64,000 nt of DNA, taken from assembly GCA_030278955.1 (NCBI GenBank), contig JAOANR010000002.1:10405982-10469981 (forward strand). Direction: 5' to 3'. Of this stretch, positions 10,461 through 22,431 are shown piece by piece. Below the pieces are notes generated by a model, which did no database searches, was not told where the DNA came from, and worked only from the letters and a program-made list of their open reading frames with translations. Each line of letters opens with the position of its first letter. Position 1 is the first letter of the stretch. This stretch comes from Hygrophila difformis (Eukaryota > Streptophyta > Magnoliopsida > Lamiales > Acanthaceae). A program made the translations under genes and the position numbers.

Positions 10461-11436
10461 TTAAACATTAATAGTCCTACTGTAATGATAATTAACAACA
10501 TAAAACATATTTAACTAAATTAATATTTAACTAATTCATACAAATTAAGACTATTTACCCAACTAACAATTGCATATCTATATTTCATATTAGCAAAAAC
10601 ACATATCTAAAATTTCGGCAAAACATAACAAACAACACGCACTGCACCAAACAAACCTACATTATTTCTAATTTAAACTAATAATACAACATATTTAACT
10701 ACTCATTACATTTAATAACTAACTTATCGGACTTACTAAACAAAGCATACTAAAAATGGAATCTCACAGTAAATTTGAGGCTGTAAACAGCAACAATGCT
10801 CTTGGATCTTTTGGCTCGAGGCTCTTCCCAAAATGCAGCAACAATACTCCCTTCAGCTTAAACTTTCACCTCTGAAGTGAATGTAGGAAAGAATAAGGCC
10901 ACTGCATGAATGAAACTTAGATCCGAAATTTATTGACTTCAACATAATAGGTGGGTGGTCAGCAATTATTCCAGGGTCGGAAGCGGGATCGACAACGAAC
11001 CCACGGGGTCGTGAGCACCACTATGCTGACCACCGGTCCCCACAAATTGCAAAGAATCTTTGTGGTTCGACTTCGACCCTTATGGTTCGACTACGACCTG
11101 GACGGTTCGAGGCTCTTGGGGGGATCGACCTCACGTGCCGGGTTCGTCGATGTTACGACCCTGTGCTCCGGGCTCGACCACACTACTCAAAGGATCGACC
11201 CTGACCCCGCTAATCTCACGACCCCGGGTTTGTTAAACACCCTTACTAATTAAGCCCGGGTTCGTCTTCTTGTTTCGGGGTCGACGTCGACCCCACTGTC
11301 GACCCAGGTTCATTTTGGTCTTTTCGGGCATAAAAGTGAAGGGTTTATTGCGGCGGTCAAAAAAGTATATGCTCAGACTCTGACTGGGCACTGTGGTTCG
11401 GGACCCACTATAGACCTATAGTCTTGGGCCCACAAC
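10461..11436. other. MULE subterminal region, no gene seen
   Basis: 10461-10900 is AT-rich with nothing recognised. 10950-11330 is GC-richer and has at least ten TCGACC(C)/GGTTCGA motifs in both orientations, including the perfect palindrome GGGGTCGACGTCGACCCC (11277-11294). Clustered short motifs near an end are typical transposase-binding subterminal repeats; that role is inferred. The first TSD copy of TE-I (ACAAC) is 11432-11436. Confidence 0.5.
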
Positions 11437-14085
11437 TGTAACACCCCGATTTAATTAACTCATAATTAATTAATTTAATTATGGTTAATTAGCAAAAGAC
11501 TTAGTATGTGGATTATTTTGTAGGGAATGAAGATTTAAGTGGGGGAAATAAGTGAGTTCAACTCACTAGATAATAAGAGTCAAGTGCTCAAATGGGTGCA
11601 ATGTGGTCAAGACAAGTGGTGTAACTCTTTTAACCCACATTCCGACCCGAACCGAGACCCGTGACCCGACCCGGATCCATTTTGACTCTTCAAAATCTGA
11701 ATTATTGGGTGTTGGAAACCCATTTCTTCATCCTCATCCTTCCATTCCCGTCACCTCTCTTGAAGGAGATAGGGTTCTTCATTTTGGCTTGGAATTGGTG
11801 TTTTCTTCCTCAAATCAAGTTGGGGGATTGCTTATATAAGCTTTGGTAAGTATTTTCCTAGCTTCTACACTTGATTTTGATGATGTTTGAGTGAGTTTTG
11901 GGGTGATGAAAGTTGGTGACGAAAATTGGGTGTTTGTAGAAATTCTTGCTTTTGGTGTTGAATCGAAGCTTGGATTCTTGTTTGGAAGCTGAATAAGTGT
12001 TGAAGGAAGCTAAGGTTAGTACTTGAGACCATTTTGGTGTTGATGATTTCAGTTTTAGAGCTTCAAATGGTTTCATGATGAAGAAATCATGTTCTTGGAT
12101 GAATTTTGATGTTTGGAGCTTGATTTCTTGTTATGTAGCTTGGTATTGGTGTTTGGAGGCGTTGGGGAGCTGTATTGGAAGAGTTTGGATCATCTCAATA
12201 CCAGGCAAGGGTAGAGATAGGCCTAAATGGGGGCATAATCGGTGGAATGGCCGGAAACCGCCATTTCCATCGTTTCTGTTGTGTCGGCGCGCAGTTGGGG
12301 CGCCTTTTTGCCAAACAGCGCGCGAGCAGCGCGCGATCGAACGTCACGACGCCCGTGACGAAACCGGCGCGGGGTTGGCGCGGTTTTTGTGTAAAAACCG
12401 CGCCGGGTGCGCGCCACCGCCCCTGTCCGCGCGATTCGTTCGCTCGTTTTCCGGTTCTTCGTCCTGCGTGTTTCCTTAGTTCTTCTTATGCTTCTAGCAT
12501 GCCATGACTATCATTATGCTCACAATCTTTGAACCTAGTTGCGATTAGCGGTGATCTACTATGCCTTAGTTGAGATCGAGTCTTGTTTCGCTTCTATGTC
12601 GATGTGAGTGTTGGTGCCGATATGTGGGGCTTGGCACACCCTTGACACTTAACTCGCGATGAGTTGTTTATTTTGTCATGACACGTAATTTACGTATTGA
12701 CATGTGTGGAATTGAATCTGATTATGTGTTGGTGCCGATATGTGGGGCTTGGCACACCCTTGATACTTAACTCGCGATGAGTTGTTGATGCCGATACGTG
12801 GGACTTGGCACACCCCGGATTATACTTAACTCGAGATGAGTGATTGGATTGAATCTTGATATCTGTGATGATATCTGAATATCTGTGACGAGATGTGAAT
12901 ATCTGTAATGATATGTGATATCTGTGATGACATCTGAATATCTGTGATGATATGTGAATATCTGTGATGATATGTGAATATCTGTAATGATATGTGATAT
13001 CTGTGATGATATCTGAATATCTGTGATGATATGTGAATATCTGTGATGATATGTGAATATCTGTGATGATATGAAATGCCACGACGGTAGGATACGCTAT
13101 GCTTACGAATCGGTATCCGATGAGGGACATAGTGGGATTGCTACCCAGAAGCATTGAGACTGAAAAGGATTTATATCCTAGTCTGATTTGGCTAGAAAGG
13201 GCTCATGACCCTTAGCCTGACCCGCTTGCCGTAAGCCACGATTTCAGCTGTTAGTGTCCGCGGCGGGGGCACTGTGGGTATGTCTCTCGACCATTAAGGG
13301 GTGTGGACCCTTATATGGGAGGGAATACCGACCATGGTACCTAGGTGCGCGCTAGACATGCTTATGTGCTGCATTTAGGGTAGATAGACATCTTAGGTCA
13401 TAACATTTCATCTCATCATCCATCATTCATCTTATTTGCTGTGGTTGAAGCACCGGTATGGGACGGTGTGATGTTTACTTATTCGCATTGTTCAATTTTT
13501 ATGTTATGCCTAACAAATGTTTTAAAACGGAATATATCTCCACCTATATGTATAAATATACTTCTAGGGAATCAAGTTAATTCTTGTTTCCCCTTATGCC
13601 GATTCTTCTATTCTTGCTCAGTACCTTGTACTGACCCTTGCTATGTTTTTATGTATAGATATTCCCGGGGAGGACGCAGAGCCTGAGCACGATGTGGGGT
13701 TTGGGGATGAGTGATCTACCTAGAGATGCATTAGCATGTTGTGGACTTATGTGCTTGTCTTGAATAAATGCTATGACTCTATTACCTTGTCTCGTACTGC
13801 TTGTGGTACCGATCGGTACACTATGTTCTGTCTCGTGTGTTACTTAATATCTCTGACAGGTTGAGATGAGACTGATATGTCGACTGTTATGTCGCATGAA
13901 TAAGGCTTGTAAGCCGGACGTCTGTTATGATGTGAGGTTTCCTTTCTGGATTTGTATTATGATTCATTGGCTTCCTGTTTACTTGCTACGTGTTATTGAT
14001 CTTAAATTGATTGGCCAACAGTTTAAGAGAGGTAACACGGCAGTGACGTCACGGAAATTTGGTTTTAAATTTTTGGGGCGTTACA
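11437..14085 (+). repeat. TE-I 5' LTR (2649 bp)
   Basis: Starts TGTAACACCCCGATTT and ends GGGGCGTTACA, directly before the primer-binding site. It includes a GC-rich stretch (12285-12450), repeated blocks reading 'ggtgccgatatgtggggctt' (two to three copies, about 12610-12810) and a 20-bp tandem repeat (12856-13075). Open frames inside are duplicated exactly in the 3' LTR and show no known domain; I treat them as chance. Confidence 0.95.
12856..13075. repeat. 20-bp tandem repeat (TE-I 5' LTR)
   Basis: Imperfect copies of GAATATCTGTGATGATATGT. The 3' LTR copy (about 20519-20755) holds one extra unit, which explains almost all of the 21-bp length difference between the two LTRs. Confidence 0.9.
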
Positions 14086-14087
14086 TT

Positions 14088-14103
14088 TGGTATCAGAGCC
14101 ATG
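14088..14103 (+). promoter_or_regulatory. TE-I primer-binding site (tRNA-iMet)
   Basis: TGGTATCAGAGCCATG begins two bases after the LTR end and is complementary to the 3' end of initiator tRNA-Met. The leader 14104-14385 has no recognised feature. Confidence 0.95.
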
Positions 14104-14385
14104 TCTGCTCGTATGTGCTTAGAATTCTAACACAAGCATGTGGTGAGATGTGTGGGGGAAAGCATATAGTGTAGGAATTGCATCTAGCTCTGCTTATATT
14201 CTTGAAGATTGCATTGTTTTTGGTTATCTGCGTGCCCTATAGGGGTAGATTGTGGTTTGTGAATCAAACCAGGATCAATCCTTGGGGATATTCCGGGAAT
14301 TCTATACTTAATAATTGTTGTTCGGTAAAGAATTATTCATATTTACCGAGTGTTACTGAATATCTCGTTACGTTACGAATATAGG

Positions 14386-15576
14386 ATGCCGCCACGCAGG
14401 GGTGGAGAGCCCAGGAAGAGGGGAAGGCCTCGTAGGAATCAGGGGCCAGCTATTGGGGGTCGTGGACAGTACCATGATGATGGTGGACTTGGCGATGATC
14501 ACGTGGAAAATGTTCCAATTGAGGAACCTGTAGAGGTGGAGGATGACTTGAACTATGAGGACGAACCAGTGCCTCCACCACCACCGCCACCGGTGCAGAT
14601 GCCCATTGATCCTCAGTTTATGCAACATATGTTTAATACTATGCATGGGATGTATCAGGGGCAGGCGAATCAACCTGCACAACCACCATCCAGACCCGTG
14701 GATTACGTGCATCTAGCAAGGCATTATCAACCGCCGGTCTTTAGTGGAGGAGTAGACCCGGTTGCTCTGACTGATTGGATTTATCATATGGAGGAGATCT
14801 TCGAGAATATAGACTGCCCAGAGGATTGGAAGGTCAGAGTGGGACGGCAGTATCTTACTGGACCAGCTCTCCATTGGTGGAGGTCGTGTAAGAATGAGCT
14901 TATGGCGAGACCCAACTTTTCATGGGAAGTTTTCTGTCATGCTTTGAGATCCCACTTTTTCACTACACAGATGATGAATGTTAAAAAGAGGGAATTTCTC
15001 AACCTAGAGCAAGCATGAAATATGACAGTGTCTGAGTATTATGGTCGTTTTGTGGAACTCATGTCATACGTACCAATGCTAGTTGCTGATGAGGAAGATA
15101 AGGTTTCGAGGTTTGTGGATGGATTGAAGGCTGAGATCCGGACTGGGTTTAGCAACCAACATGCCTGCTTAGCTTCAGCATATGATCAGGCTTTATTCAT
15201 TGAGAGAGCTCGCACTGATGCGCAGCGCGTGTGGGCCGCTCGTCGCAGAGATTCGGGGGGACCGAGTAGACCCCAGCATAGGCAGATGAGGCCGAGAAGC
15301 GGTGGAAGGACCTCTAGACCTCAGACTTATGCACAACCACCGTATAGAAGCGGACCCCACTGCTGGAATTGCGGACAGCAAGGACATTTGAGGTCACAGT
15401 GCCCACAGTTGGTAGGACAAGTAGGAGGATCTACTTCAGGTGCGTCTGGTGGGAATGCGTCGCGTGGACGAGGTGCAGACAGAGGTCGTGGACCACAGAG
15501 GGGCCGTGGGGGCCGCCTCAATGTGATTGAGCGGGCTGAGCTAGATGGGCGAGATGATGTCATGACTGGTAAGTAG
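14386..15576 (+). pseudogene. TE-I gag, split by one in-frame TGA
   Basis: Starts MPPRRGGEPRKRGRP at 14386. A Pro-rich segment is followed by the chromoviral gag core (near 14720-15120) and a CCHC knuckle CWNCGQQGHLRSQC (about 15361-15402), then an Arg/Gly-rich tail. A TGA at 15016-15018 lies between LNLEQA and NMTVSEYYGRF, where relatives read straight through, so it is a point lesion. The frame is otherwise open to a TAG at 15574-15576. That stop sits six bases inside a consensus splice donor, so the unspliced RNA gives Gag only. Confidence 0.9.
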
Positions 15577-15658
15577 CCCATTGTTCAATTTCAATCTTAA
15601 TCGACTTAACCATCTGTAACAAGTGCCCAGGTAGTGCCTTATGTTATTAAATGCGTAG
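15569..15658 (+). other. Candidate 90-nt intron between gag and pol of TE-I
   Basis: Donor G|GTAAGT at 15569 is the plant consensus. A T-rich body contains CTTAAC (about 15605-15610) as a plausible branch site, and the acceptor is GCGTAG|GT at 15658. The length is a multiple of three, and removal joins GGT and ACT in frame to give the MTGT motif followed by protease. TE-C has the corresponding GGTAC (MAGT) uninterrupted at the same place. Without splicing, GGT AAG TAG ends translation. The positional agreement is seen directly; splicing in vivo is inferred. Confidence 0.7.
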
Positions 15659-18600
15659 GTACTATACTAGTTGATAATGTGCCTGCTTATGCCTTATATG
15701 ATTCGGGTGCATCATGCTCGTTTATATCATCGGAATTCGTAACCAATAATGATATGGGACCACTGGAGGCTTATCAACTCCCTGTTACGCTACCTTCGGG
15801 AGACCTCATGCGAAGCCAGTGGATTAAACCCGATGCACAGATAATCATCAAAGAACGAGAGTTCAGAGCGAATCTAGTGGTGCTAGATTTGGCCGATTTT
15901 GACGTGATTTTGGGAATGGATTGGCTATCTAAGTACCGAGCCAGATTAGACTGTGGGATACCAAGGATTTCCTTCACCGATGAAGAAGGTGAGCAAGTGA
16001 TTTATTACCCTCCTAACATTCGAGTGGTATCTTCTGCCACTTTTGCAGCTTTAATTAGAAAAGGGTATCCAGTATACTTTTGTTCTGTGTGTGAGATGAC
16101 GCCAGCACCCTCGAATTCGACAATTACTCAGATTCCTATTGTCTCGGAGTTTCCAGATGTGTTCCCTGATGAGATACCCGGATTTCCGCCTGTCCGGGGG
16201 ATAGACTTTGTCATTGACTTAGTACCGGGAGCGGCACCAGTTGCCAAGGCCCCTTACCGAATGGCTCCTGCCGAGTTGAGGGAGTTGAAGGAACAGCTTA
16301 AGGATTTACTTGATAAAGGATACATTCAACCTAGCAGTTCGCCTTGGGGAGCACCGGTAATCTTTGTCAAAAAGAAGGACGGAAGCTTACGGATGTGTAT
16401 TGATTATCGGGGGCTCAATCAGATTACAGTCAAGAACCGTTACCCACTGCCGAGGATTGATGACCTATTTGACCAGCTGAAGGGTGCATCCACATTCTCT
16501 AAGATCGACTTGAGATCCGGATACCATCAAATTCGGATGGCAGAGGGAGATCGTGAAAAGACAGCTTTTCGAACGCGGTATGGTCATTTCGAGTTCACAG
16601 TAATGCCGTTTGGGCTGACTAATGCCCCAGCAGTTTTTATGGACTTGATGCATCGCGTCTTTCGACCTTGGTTAGACGTTTGTGTGGTTGTCTTTATTGA
16701 TGACATTTTGGTATACTCTTCCAGTGTAAAGAAACACAAAGAACATCTCAGGACAGTGTTGCAGGTGCTTAGGGAGCACAAGTTATATGCCAAACTTTCA
16801 AAGTGTGAGTTTTGGTTGGATAAGGTGGCTTTCCTTGGGCATATTGTGTCAGGCGAAGGAATTTCAGTAGACCCCCGCGAAGGTAGAAGCGGTGTTGGAG
16901 TGGAATCCTCCAACTAATGTCAGTGAGGTGCGTAGTTTCCTTGGATTGGTGGGATACTACAGGAGGTTCATTGAAGGGTTCGCTAGCATTGCTCGACCCT
17001 TGACTCAGTTATTGAGAAAGGATGTATTATTTCATTGGAGTGAGCACTGTCAGCAGGCTTTTGATCTATTGAAGAAGAAGGTGACAGAGGCTCCGGTCCT
17101 AGTGTTACCTGATGAATCGGGGGAATATGAGGTATACACAGATGCATCTTATCGAGGACTTGGGTGTGTGCTTATGCAGTATGGCAAGGTGATTGCATAT
17201 GCCTCTAGGCAATTAAAGCCTCACGAGTTGAATTACCCGACTCACGACCTGGAGATGGCAGCGGTCGTACATGCATTAAAAATTTGGAGGCATTATCTTT
17301 ACGGCGCCAAGTGTCAAATCTATTCGGATCATAAGAACCTTAAATGTCTCTACACTGCAGACAAGATGAGCGGTAGGCAAAGAAGGTGGTTAGAGTTTTT
17401 GCAGGACTACGACACGAGTATTCAGTACATAGAAGGGAAAGCCAACCGGGTGGCTGATGCACTAAGTAGGAAGGGACATGTACTGAATTCAATTACTCTC
17501 CCTTGGAAGTTGAGGCAAGAGTTAGACAAGGAAGGTGTTGTGGTTGTTCCTTCCGACACGATAGCGAGGCTGAATGCTATGACGGTGATGCCATCATTAC
17601 TCGAGGAACTCAGACTAAGTCAAGCTGTAAGTCAAGAGATGATGCAATTGAAAGCTCGGATTCGTAAGGGTAAAGCGGAAGGCTTTGTGATTGATAGCAA
17701 GGATATGATCAAGTTTGGGGACCGTTGGTGTGTGCCTCCGAAAGATCAGGCGTTGAAAGGAAAAATTTTGGAGGAAGCACATTGCACACCTTACTCCGTA
17801 CATCCGGGAGCAGTAAAGATGTACAAGGATTTGAGGCAAAACTATTGGTGGAAAGGCATGAAGAAGGAAGTGGCAGAATTTGTGTCTAGGTGTTCCACTT
17901 GCCAGAAGGTGAAAGCCGAGCACATGAGACCTTCAGGCTTATTACAACCTTTGGATGTTCCCACTTGGAAATGGGAGTCCATTGCTATGGACTTTGTCAC
18001 CGGGCTACCCAGGACACGGAGCAGTTTTGATACTATTTGGGTAGTTGTGGACCGACTAACCAAGAGTGCTGTGTTTATACCAATGAGATTGAACTGGAGC
18101 ATGCAACAGTTGACTGGCGCTTACATCCAACATGTGGTTAGACGTTTTGGTATTCCTCGAGAAATCATTTCCGATAGAGATTCCAGATTCCTGTCAAGGT
18201 TCTGGAAGGAATTGCAGACAGCCTTTGGGACACAGATCAGTATGAGTACTGCGTGGCACCCTCAGACTGATGGACAGACAGAAAGGACCATTAGAACCTT
18301 GGAGGATATGTTGAGGGCGTGTGTGATGGATTTTCAAGGATCGTGGGAGGAACATCTACATTTGGTGGAGTTCTCCTACAACAATAGCTATCACGCGAGT
18401 ATTCGTATGGCGCCTTTCGAGGCCTTATACGGAAGAAAGTGCAGGACGCCCTTGTGTTGGAGTGATCCTTCAGAGCGAGTGGTGATGGGTCCTGAACTTA
18501 TTGAACAGACCACGGAAGTGGTACGAGTGATCAGAGACAGAATGAAGGAAGCTCAGGATCGACAGAAGAGTTATGCTGATTTGTCCAGGAGAGACATTGA

Positions 18601-19039
18601 ATTCGAGATTGGAGATTGGGTACTCTTGAGAGTGTCACCCATGAGGGGCGTGAGACGATTTGGGAAGAAGGGGAAACTGAGTCCCAGATTTATAGGCCCC
18701 TATGAGATCACTAAAAAGATTGGGAAGGTCGCTTACCGGTTAGAATTGCCAACTGAGGTGGGAAAGGTGCACAACGTTTTCCACGTTTCTCAGTTGAGGA
18801 AGTTTATCTCGGATCCTAACAAGGTTATACAACCGGAGGAGGTGGAGTTGGATGACAACCTAGAATACGAAGAATACCCCGTGGCGATCCTCGACACTAA
18901 AGAAAAGGTACTTCGCAAGAAGGTGATCAAAATGGTGAAGGTACTTTGGTCGAGACATGGCGTAGAGGATGCCACTTGGGAGACAGAGGAAAGCATGGCT
19001 GGGCGTTATCCTGAATTGGATTTGACCCCAATTCAGTGA
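15659..19039 (+). pseudogene. TE-I pol (protease, RT, RNase H, integrase, chromodomain), one frameshift
   Basis: Protease [12 protein letters not shown] (near 15700). RT with [24 protein letters not shown] and FIDDILVYS (near 16695). RNase H with [15 protein letters not shown] (near 17135). Integrase with the H-H-C-C zinc site (17780-17910), catalytic segments [18 protein letters not shown] and TDGQTERT, and a C-terminal chromodomain-like segment ([16 protein letters not shown], near 18940). The frame breaks in a run of five C at 16872-16876, where the surrounding reading frames imply four; after that it is open to TGA at 19037-19039. It would copy the RNA, trim the products and integrate the cDNA. 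This copy cannot make a full Pol without a shift. Confidence 0.92.
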
Positions 19040-19064
19040 AGTAATGACCTTAATCCATACTTTT

Positions 19065-19099
19065 TCATTCGAGGACGAATGATCCTAAGGGGGAGAGAT
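19065..19099 (+). promoter_or_regulatory. TE-I PPT-proximal hairpin and polypurine tract
   Basis: TCATTCG-AGGA-CGAATGA (19065-19082) forms a 7-bp stem with a four-base loop, followed after TCCT by AAGGGGGAGAGAT against the 3' LTR. The stem sequence differs from TE-C but the layout is the same. Confidence 0.8.
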
Positions 19100-21769
19100 T
19101 GTAACACCCCGATTTAATTAACTCATAATTAATTAATTTAATTATGGTTAATTAGCAAAAGACTTAGTATGTGGATTATTTTGTAGGGAATGAAGATTTA
19201 AGTGGGGGAAATAAGTGAGTTCAACTCACTAGATAATAAGAGTCAAGTGCTCAAATGGGTGCAATGTGGTCAAGACAAGTGGTGTAACTCTTTTAACCCA
19301 CATTCCGACCCGAACCGAGACCCGTGACCCGACCCGGATCCATTTTGACTCTTCAAAATCTGAATTATTGGGTGTTGGAAACCCATTTCTTCATCCTCAT
19401 CCTTCCATTCCCGTCACCTCTCTTGAAGGAGATAGGGTTCTTCATTTTGGCTTGGAATTGGTGTTTTCTTCCTCAAATCAAGTTGGGGGATTGCTTATAT
19501 AAGCTTTGGTAAGTATTTTCCTAGCTTCTACACTTGATTTTGATGATGTTTGAGTGAGTTTTGGGGTGATGAAAGTTGGTGACGAAAATTGGGTGTTTGT
19601 AGAAATTCTTGCTTTTGGTGTTGAATCGAAGCTTGGATTCTTGTTTGGAAGCTGAATAAGTGTTGAAGGAAGCTAAGGTTAGTACTTGAGACCATTTTGG
19701 TGTTGATGATTTCAGTTTTAGAGCTTCAAATGGTTTCATGATGAAGAAATCATGTTCTTGGATGAATTTTGATGTTTGGAGCTTGATTTCTTGTTATGTA
19801 GCTTGGTATTGGTGTTTGGAGGCGTTGGGGAGCTGTATTGGAAGAGTTTGGATCATCTCAATACCAGGCAAGGGTAGAGATAGGCCTAAATGGGGGCATA
19901 ATCGGTGGAATGGCCGGAAACCGCCATTTCCATCGTTTCTGTTGTGTCGGCGCGCAGTTGGGGCGCCTTTTTGCCAAACAGCGCGCGAGCAGCGCGCGAT
20001 CGAACGTCACGACGCCCGTGATGAAACCGGCGCGGGGTTGGCGCGGTTTTTGTGTAAAAACCGCGCCGGGTGCGCGCCACCGCCCCTGTCCGCGCGATTC
20101 GTTCGCTCGTTTTCCGGTTCTTCGTCCTGCGTGTTTCCTTAGTTCTTCTTATGCTTCTAGCATGCCATGACTATCATTATGCTCACAATCTTTGAACCTA
20201 GTTGCGATTAGCGGTGATCTACTATGCCTTAGTTGAGATCGAGTCTTGTTTCGCTTCTATGTCGATGTGAGTGTTGGTGCCGATATGTGGGGCTTGGCAC
20301 ACCCTTGACACTTAACTCGCGATGAGTTGTTTATTTTGTCATGACACGTAATTTACGTATTGACATGTGTGGAATTGAATCTGATTATGTGTTGGTGCCG
20401 ATATGTGGGGCTTGGCACACCCTTGATACTTAACTCGCGATGAGTTGTTGATGTCGATACGTGGGACTTGGCACACCCCGGATTATACTTAACTCGAGAT
20501 GAGTGATTGGATTGAATCTTGATATCTGTGATGATATCTGAATATCTGTGACGAGATGTGAATATCTGTAATGATATGTGATATCTGTGATGACATCTGA
20601 ATATCTGTGATGATATGTGAATATCTGTGATGATATGTGAATATCTGTGATGATATGTGAATATCTGTAATGATATGTGATATCTGTGATGATATCTGAA
20701 TATCTGTGATGATATGTGAATATCTGTGATGATATGTGAATATCTGTGATGATATGAAATGCCACGACGGTAGGATACGCTATGCTTACGAATCGGTATC
20801 CGATGAGGGACATAGTGGGATTGCTACCCAGAAGCATTGAGACTGAAAAGGATTTATATCCTAGTCTGATTTGGCTAGAAAGGGCTCATGACCCTTAGCC
20901 TGACCCGCTTGCCGTAAGCCACGATTTCAGCTGTTAGTGTCCGCGGCGGGGGCACTGTGGGTATGTCTCTCGACCATTAAGGGGTGTGGACCCTTATATG
21001 GGAGGGAATACCGACCATGGTACCTAGGTGCGCGCTAGACATGCTTATGTGCTGCATTTAGGGTAGATAGACATCTTAGGTCATAACATTTCATCTCATC
21101 ATCCATCATTCATCTTATTTGCTGTGGTTGAAGCACCGGTATGGGACGGTGTGATGTTTACTTATTCGCATTGTTCAATTTTTATGTTATGCCTAACAAA
21201 TGTTTTAAAACGGAATATATCTCCACCTATATGTATAAATATACTTCTAGGGAATCAAGTTAATTCTTGTTTCCCCTTATGCCGATTCTTCTATTCTTGC
21301 TCAGTACCTTGTACTGACCCTTGCTATGTTTTTATGTATAGATATTCCCGGGGAGGGACGCAGAGCCTGAGCACGATGTGGGGTTTGGGGATGAGTGATC
21401 TACCTAGAGATGCATTAGCATGTTGTGGACTTATGTGCTTGTCTTGAATAAATGCTATGACTCTATTACCTTGTCTCGTACTGCTTGTGGTACCGATCGT
21501 TACACTATGTTCTGTCTCGTGTGTTACTTAATATCTCTGACAGGTTGAGATGAGACTGATATGTCGACTGTTATGTCGCATGAATAAGGCTTGTAAGCCG
21601 GACGTCTGTTATGATGTGAGGTTTCCTTTCTGGATTTGTATTATGATTCATTGGCTTCCTGTTTACTTGCTACGTGTTATTGATCTTAAATTGATTGGCC
21701 AACAGTTTAAGAGAGGTAACACGGCAGTGACGTCACGGAAATTTGGTTTTAAATTTTTGGGGCGTTACA
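19100..21769 (+). repeat. TE-I 3' LTR (2670 bp)
   Basis: Near-identical copy of the 5' LTR. Differences seen: a C/T change at the 'cccgtgacgaaacc' site, one in 'gatgccgatacg', one in 'cgatcggtacac', one extra G near 21356 and one extra 20-bp unit. It ends GGGGCGTTACA and is followed by the second ACAAC at 21770-21774. Confidence 0.95.
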
Positions 21770-21774
21770 ACAAC

Positions 21775-22431
21775 ACAGGCCCATTTTTGAATTATGAGCC
21801 GTCCTTTGGCCCATTTATGATATATATTTATATTTTTTAAAGAATATATATTTTTTATTTAAATTTTTTCATACTATTTTCTTTTGGTATTGTTTTCCAA
21901 GTGGATACGCAATAGGCATGTGTGAGTAGTTCATTGTTGAAAGTTGGAACTAGAAACTTAAATTTTAGTCGAAACGAGGTGCTGAAATTAAAATATAAAA
22001 GAATTTAAATGGTGCTTGGAATTGAAATACAAGAAATTCAAATAGGAAGTAGGAACTAGCATTCATCAATGCAAGAAACTTATAAAAATGCGAGTAAAAT
22101 AGTATATTTGTATAGTTGAAGTAATGCCTAATTGGTTCTCTGGCTAATAGCTTCGCCAAAAAAAGAAAAAATAAATTTATGTACACAAAAAAAGATTATT
22201 TTTCAATTGCTTATTTGGTTTTTTTAGAAAAAGGGAATGTATTTATTATAAGTAGTCCAAAACAACACTAAAGGGAACACGCCATACTCCCTCTAGTTCC
22301 AACTTCAGTCCAAATCAACTCCAGAAGTTGCACATCATACTACCTCTAATAACAATACCAGAAGACATAAGCAGAACAGAAAAAAAAAAAAAAAAATGCC
22401 CGCACGGGCGTCGAAACAAAAGTACCAAAAA
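21775..22431. other. No gene recognised
   Basis: AT-rich sequence following the TE-I insertion, probably the old flank of the MULE or of the LINE. 22250-22431 may be the LINE 3' untranslated region on the minus strand, including an A/T homopolymer near 22380. Confidence 0.4.

Larger units (their letters stand above)
4780..11436. mobile_element. MULE (Mutator-like) element with Ulp1-like gene, left end truncated
   Basis: A Ulp1-like cysteine protease gene (+) and a mudrA-type transposase (-) face each other with about 170 bp between their ends, as in known protease-carrying (Kaonashi-type) plant MULEs. To the right are a long AAT microsatellite and a subterminal region with many TCGACC/GGTTCGA motifs. 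The left boundary is lost against TE-A. TE-I inserted near the right end at 11436. I could not define terminal inverted repeats, and protease-carrying MULEs often lack long ones. Confidence 0.75.
11437..21769 (+). mobile_element. TE-I: complete Tekay-like Ty3/gypsy element, TSD ACAAC
   Basis: 5' LTR 11437-14085, primer-binding site, gag, pol, polypurine tract, 3' LTR 19100-21769, flanked by ACAAC at 11432-11436 and 21770-21774. Gag-protease-RT-RNase H-integrase-chromodomain order identifies a chromovirus. By eye the LTRs differ by only a few bases plus one extra 20-bp repeat unit and one G in the 3' copy, so insertion is very recent. Three features interrupt coding: an in-frame TGA in gag, an intron-like segment at the gag-pol border, and a one-base frameshift in pol. 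Confidence 0.95.

Noticed and set aside
10127..10501. Long Ile/Tyr/Leu open frames
   Set aside because: They are translations of the AAT microsatellite in three frames.
12075..12507. Open frames of 134 and 110 codons, repeated at 19738-20170
   Set aside because: Both lie in the TE-I LTRs, overlap each other in different frames and have no domain; the repetition comes from the LTR pair.
14088..14103. tRNA genes at the TGGTATCAGAGCC sites
   Set aside because: These are primer-binding sites complementary to tRNA-Met ends; no cloverleaf surrounds them.
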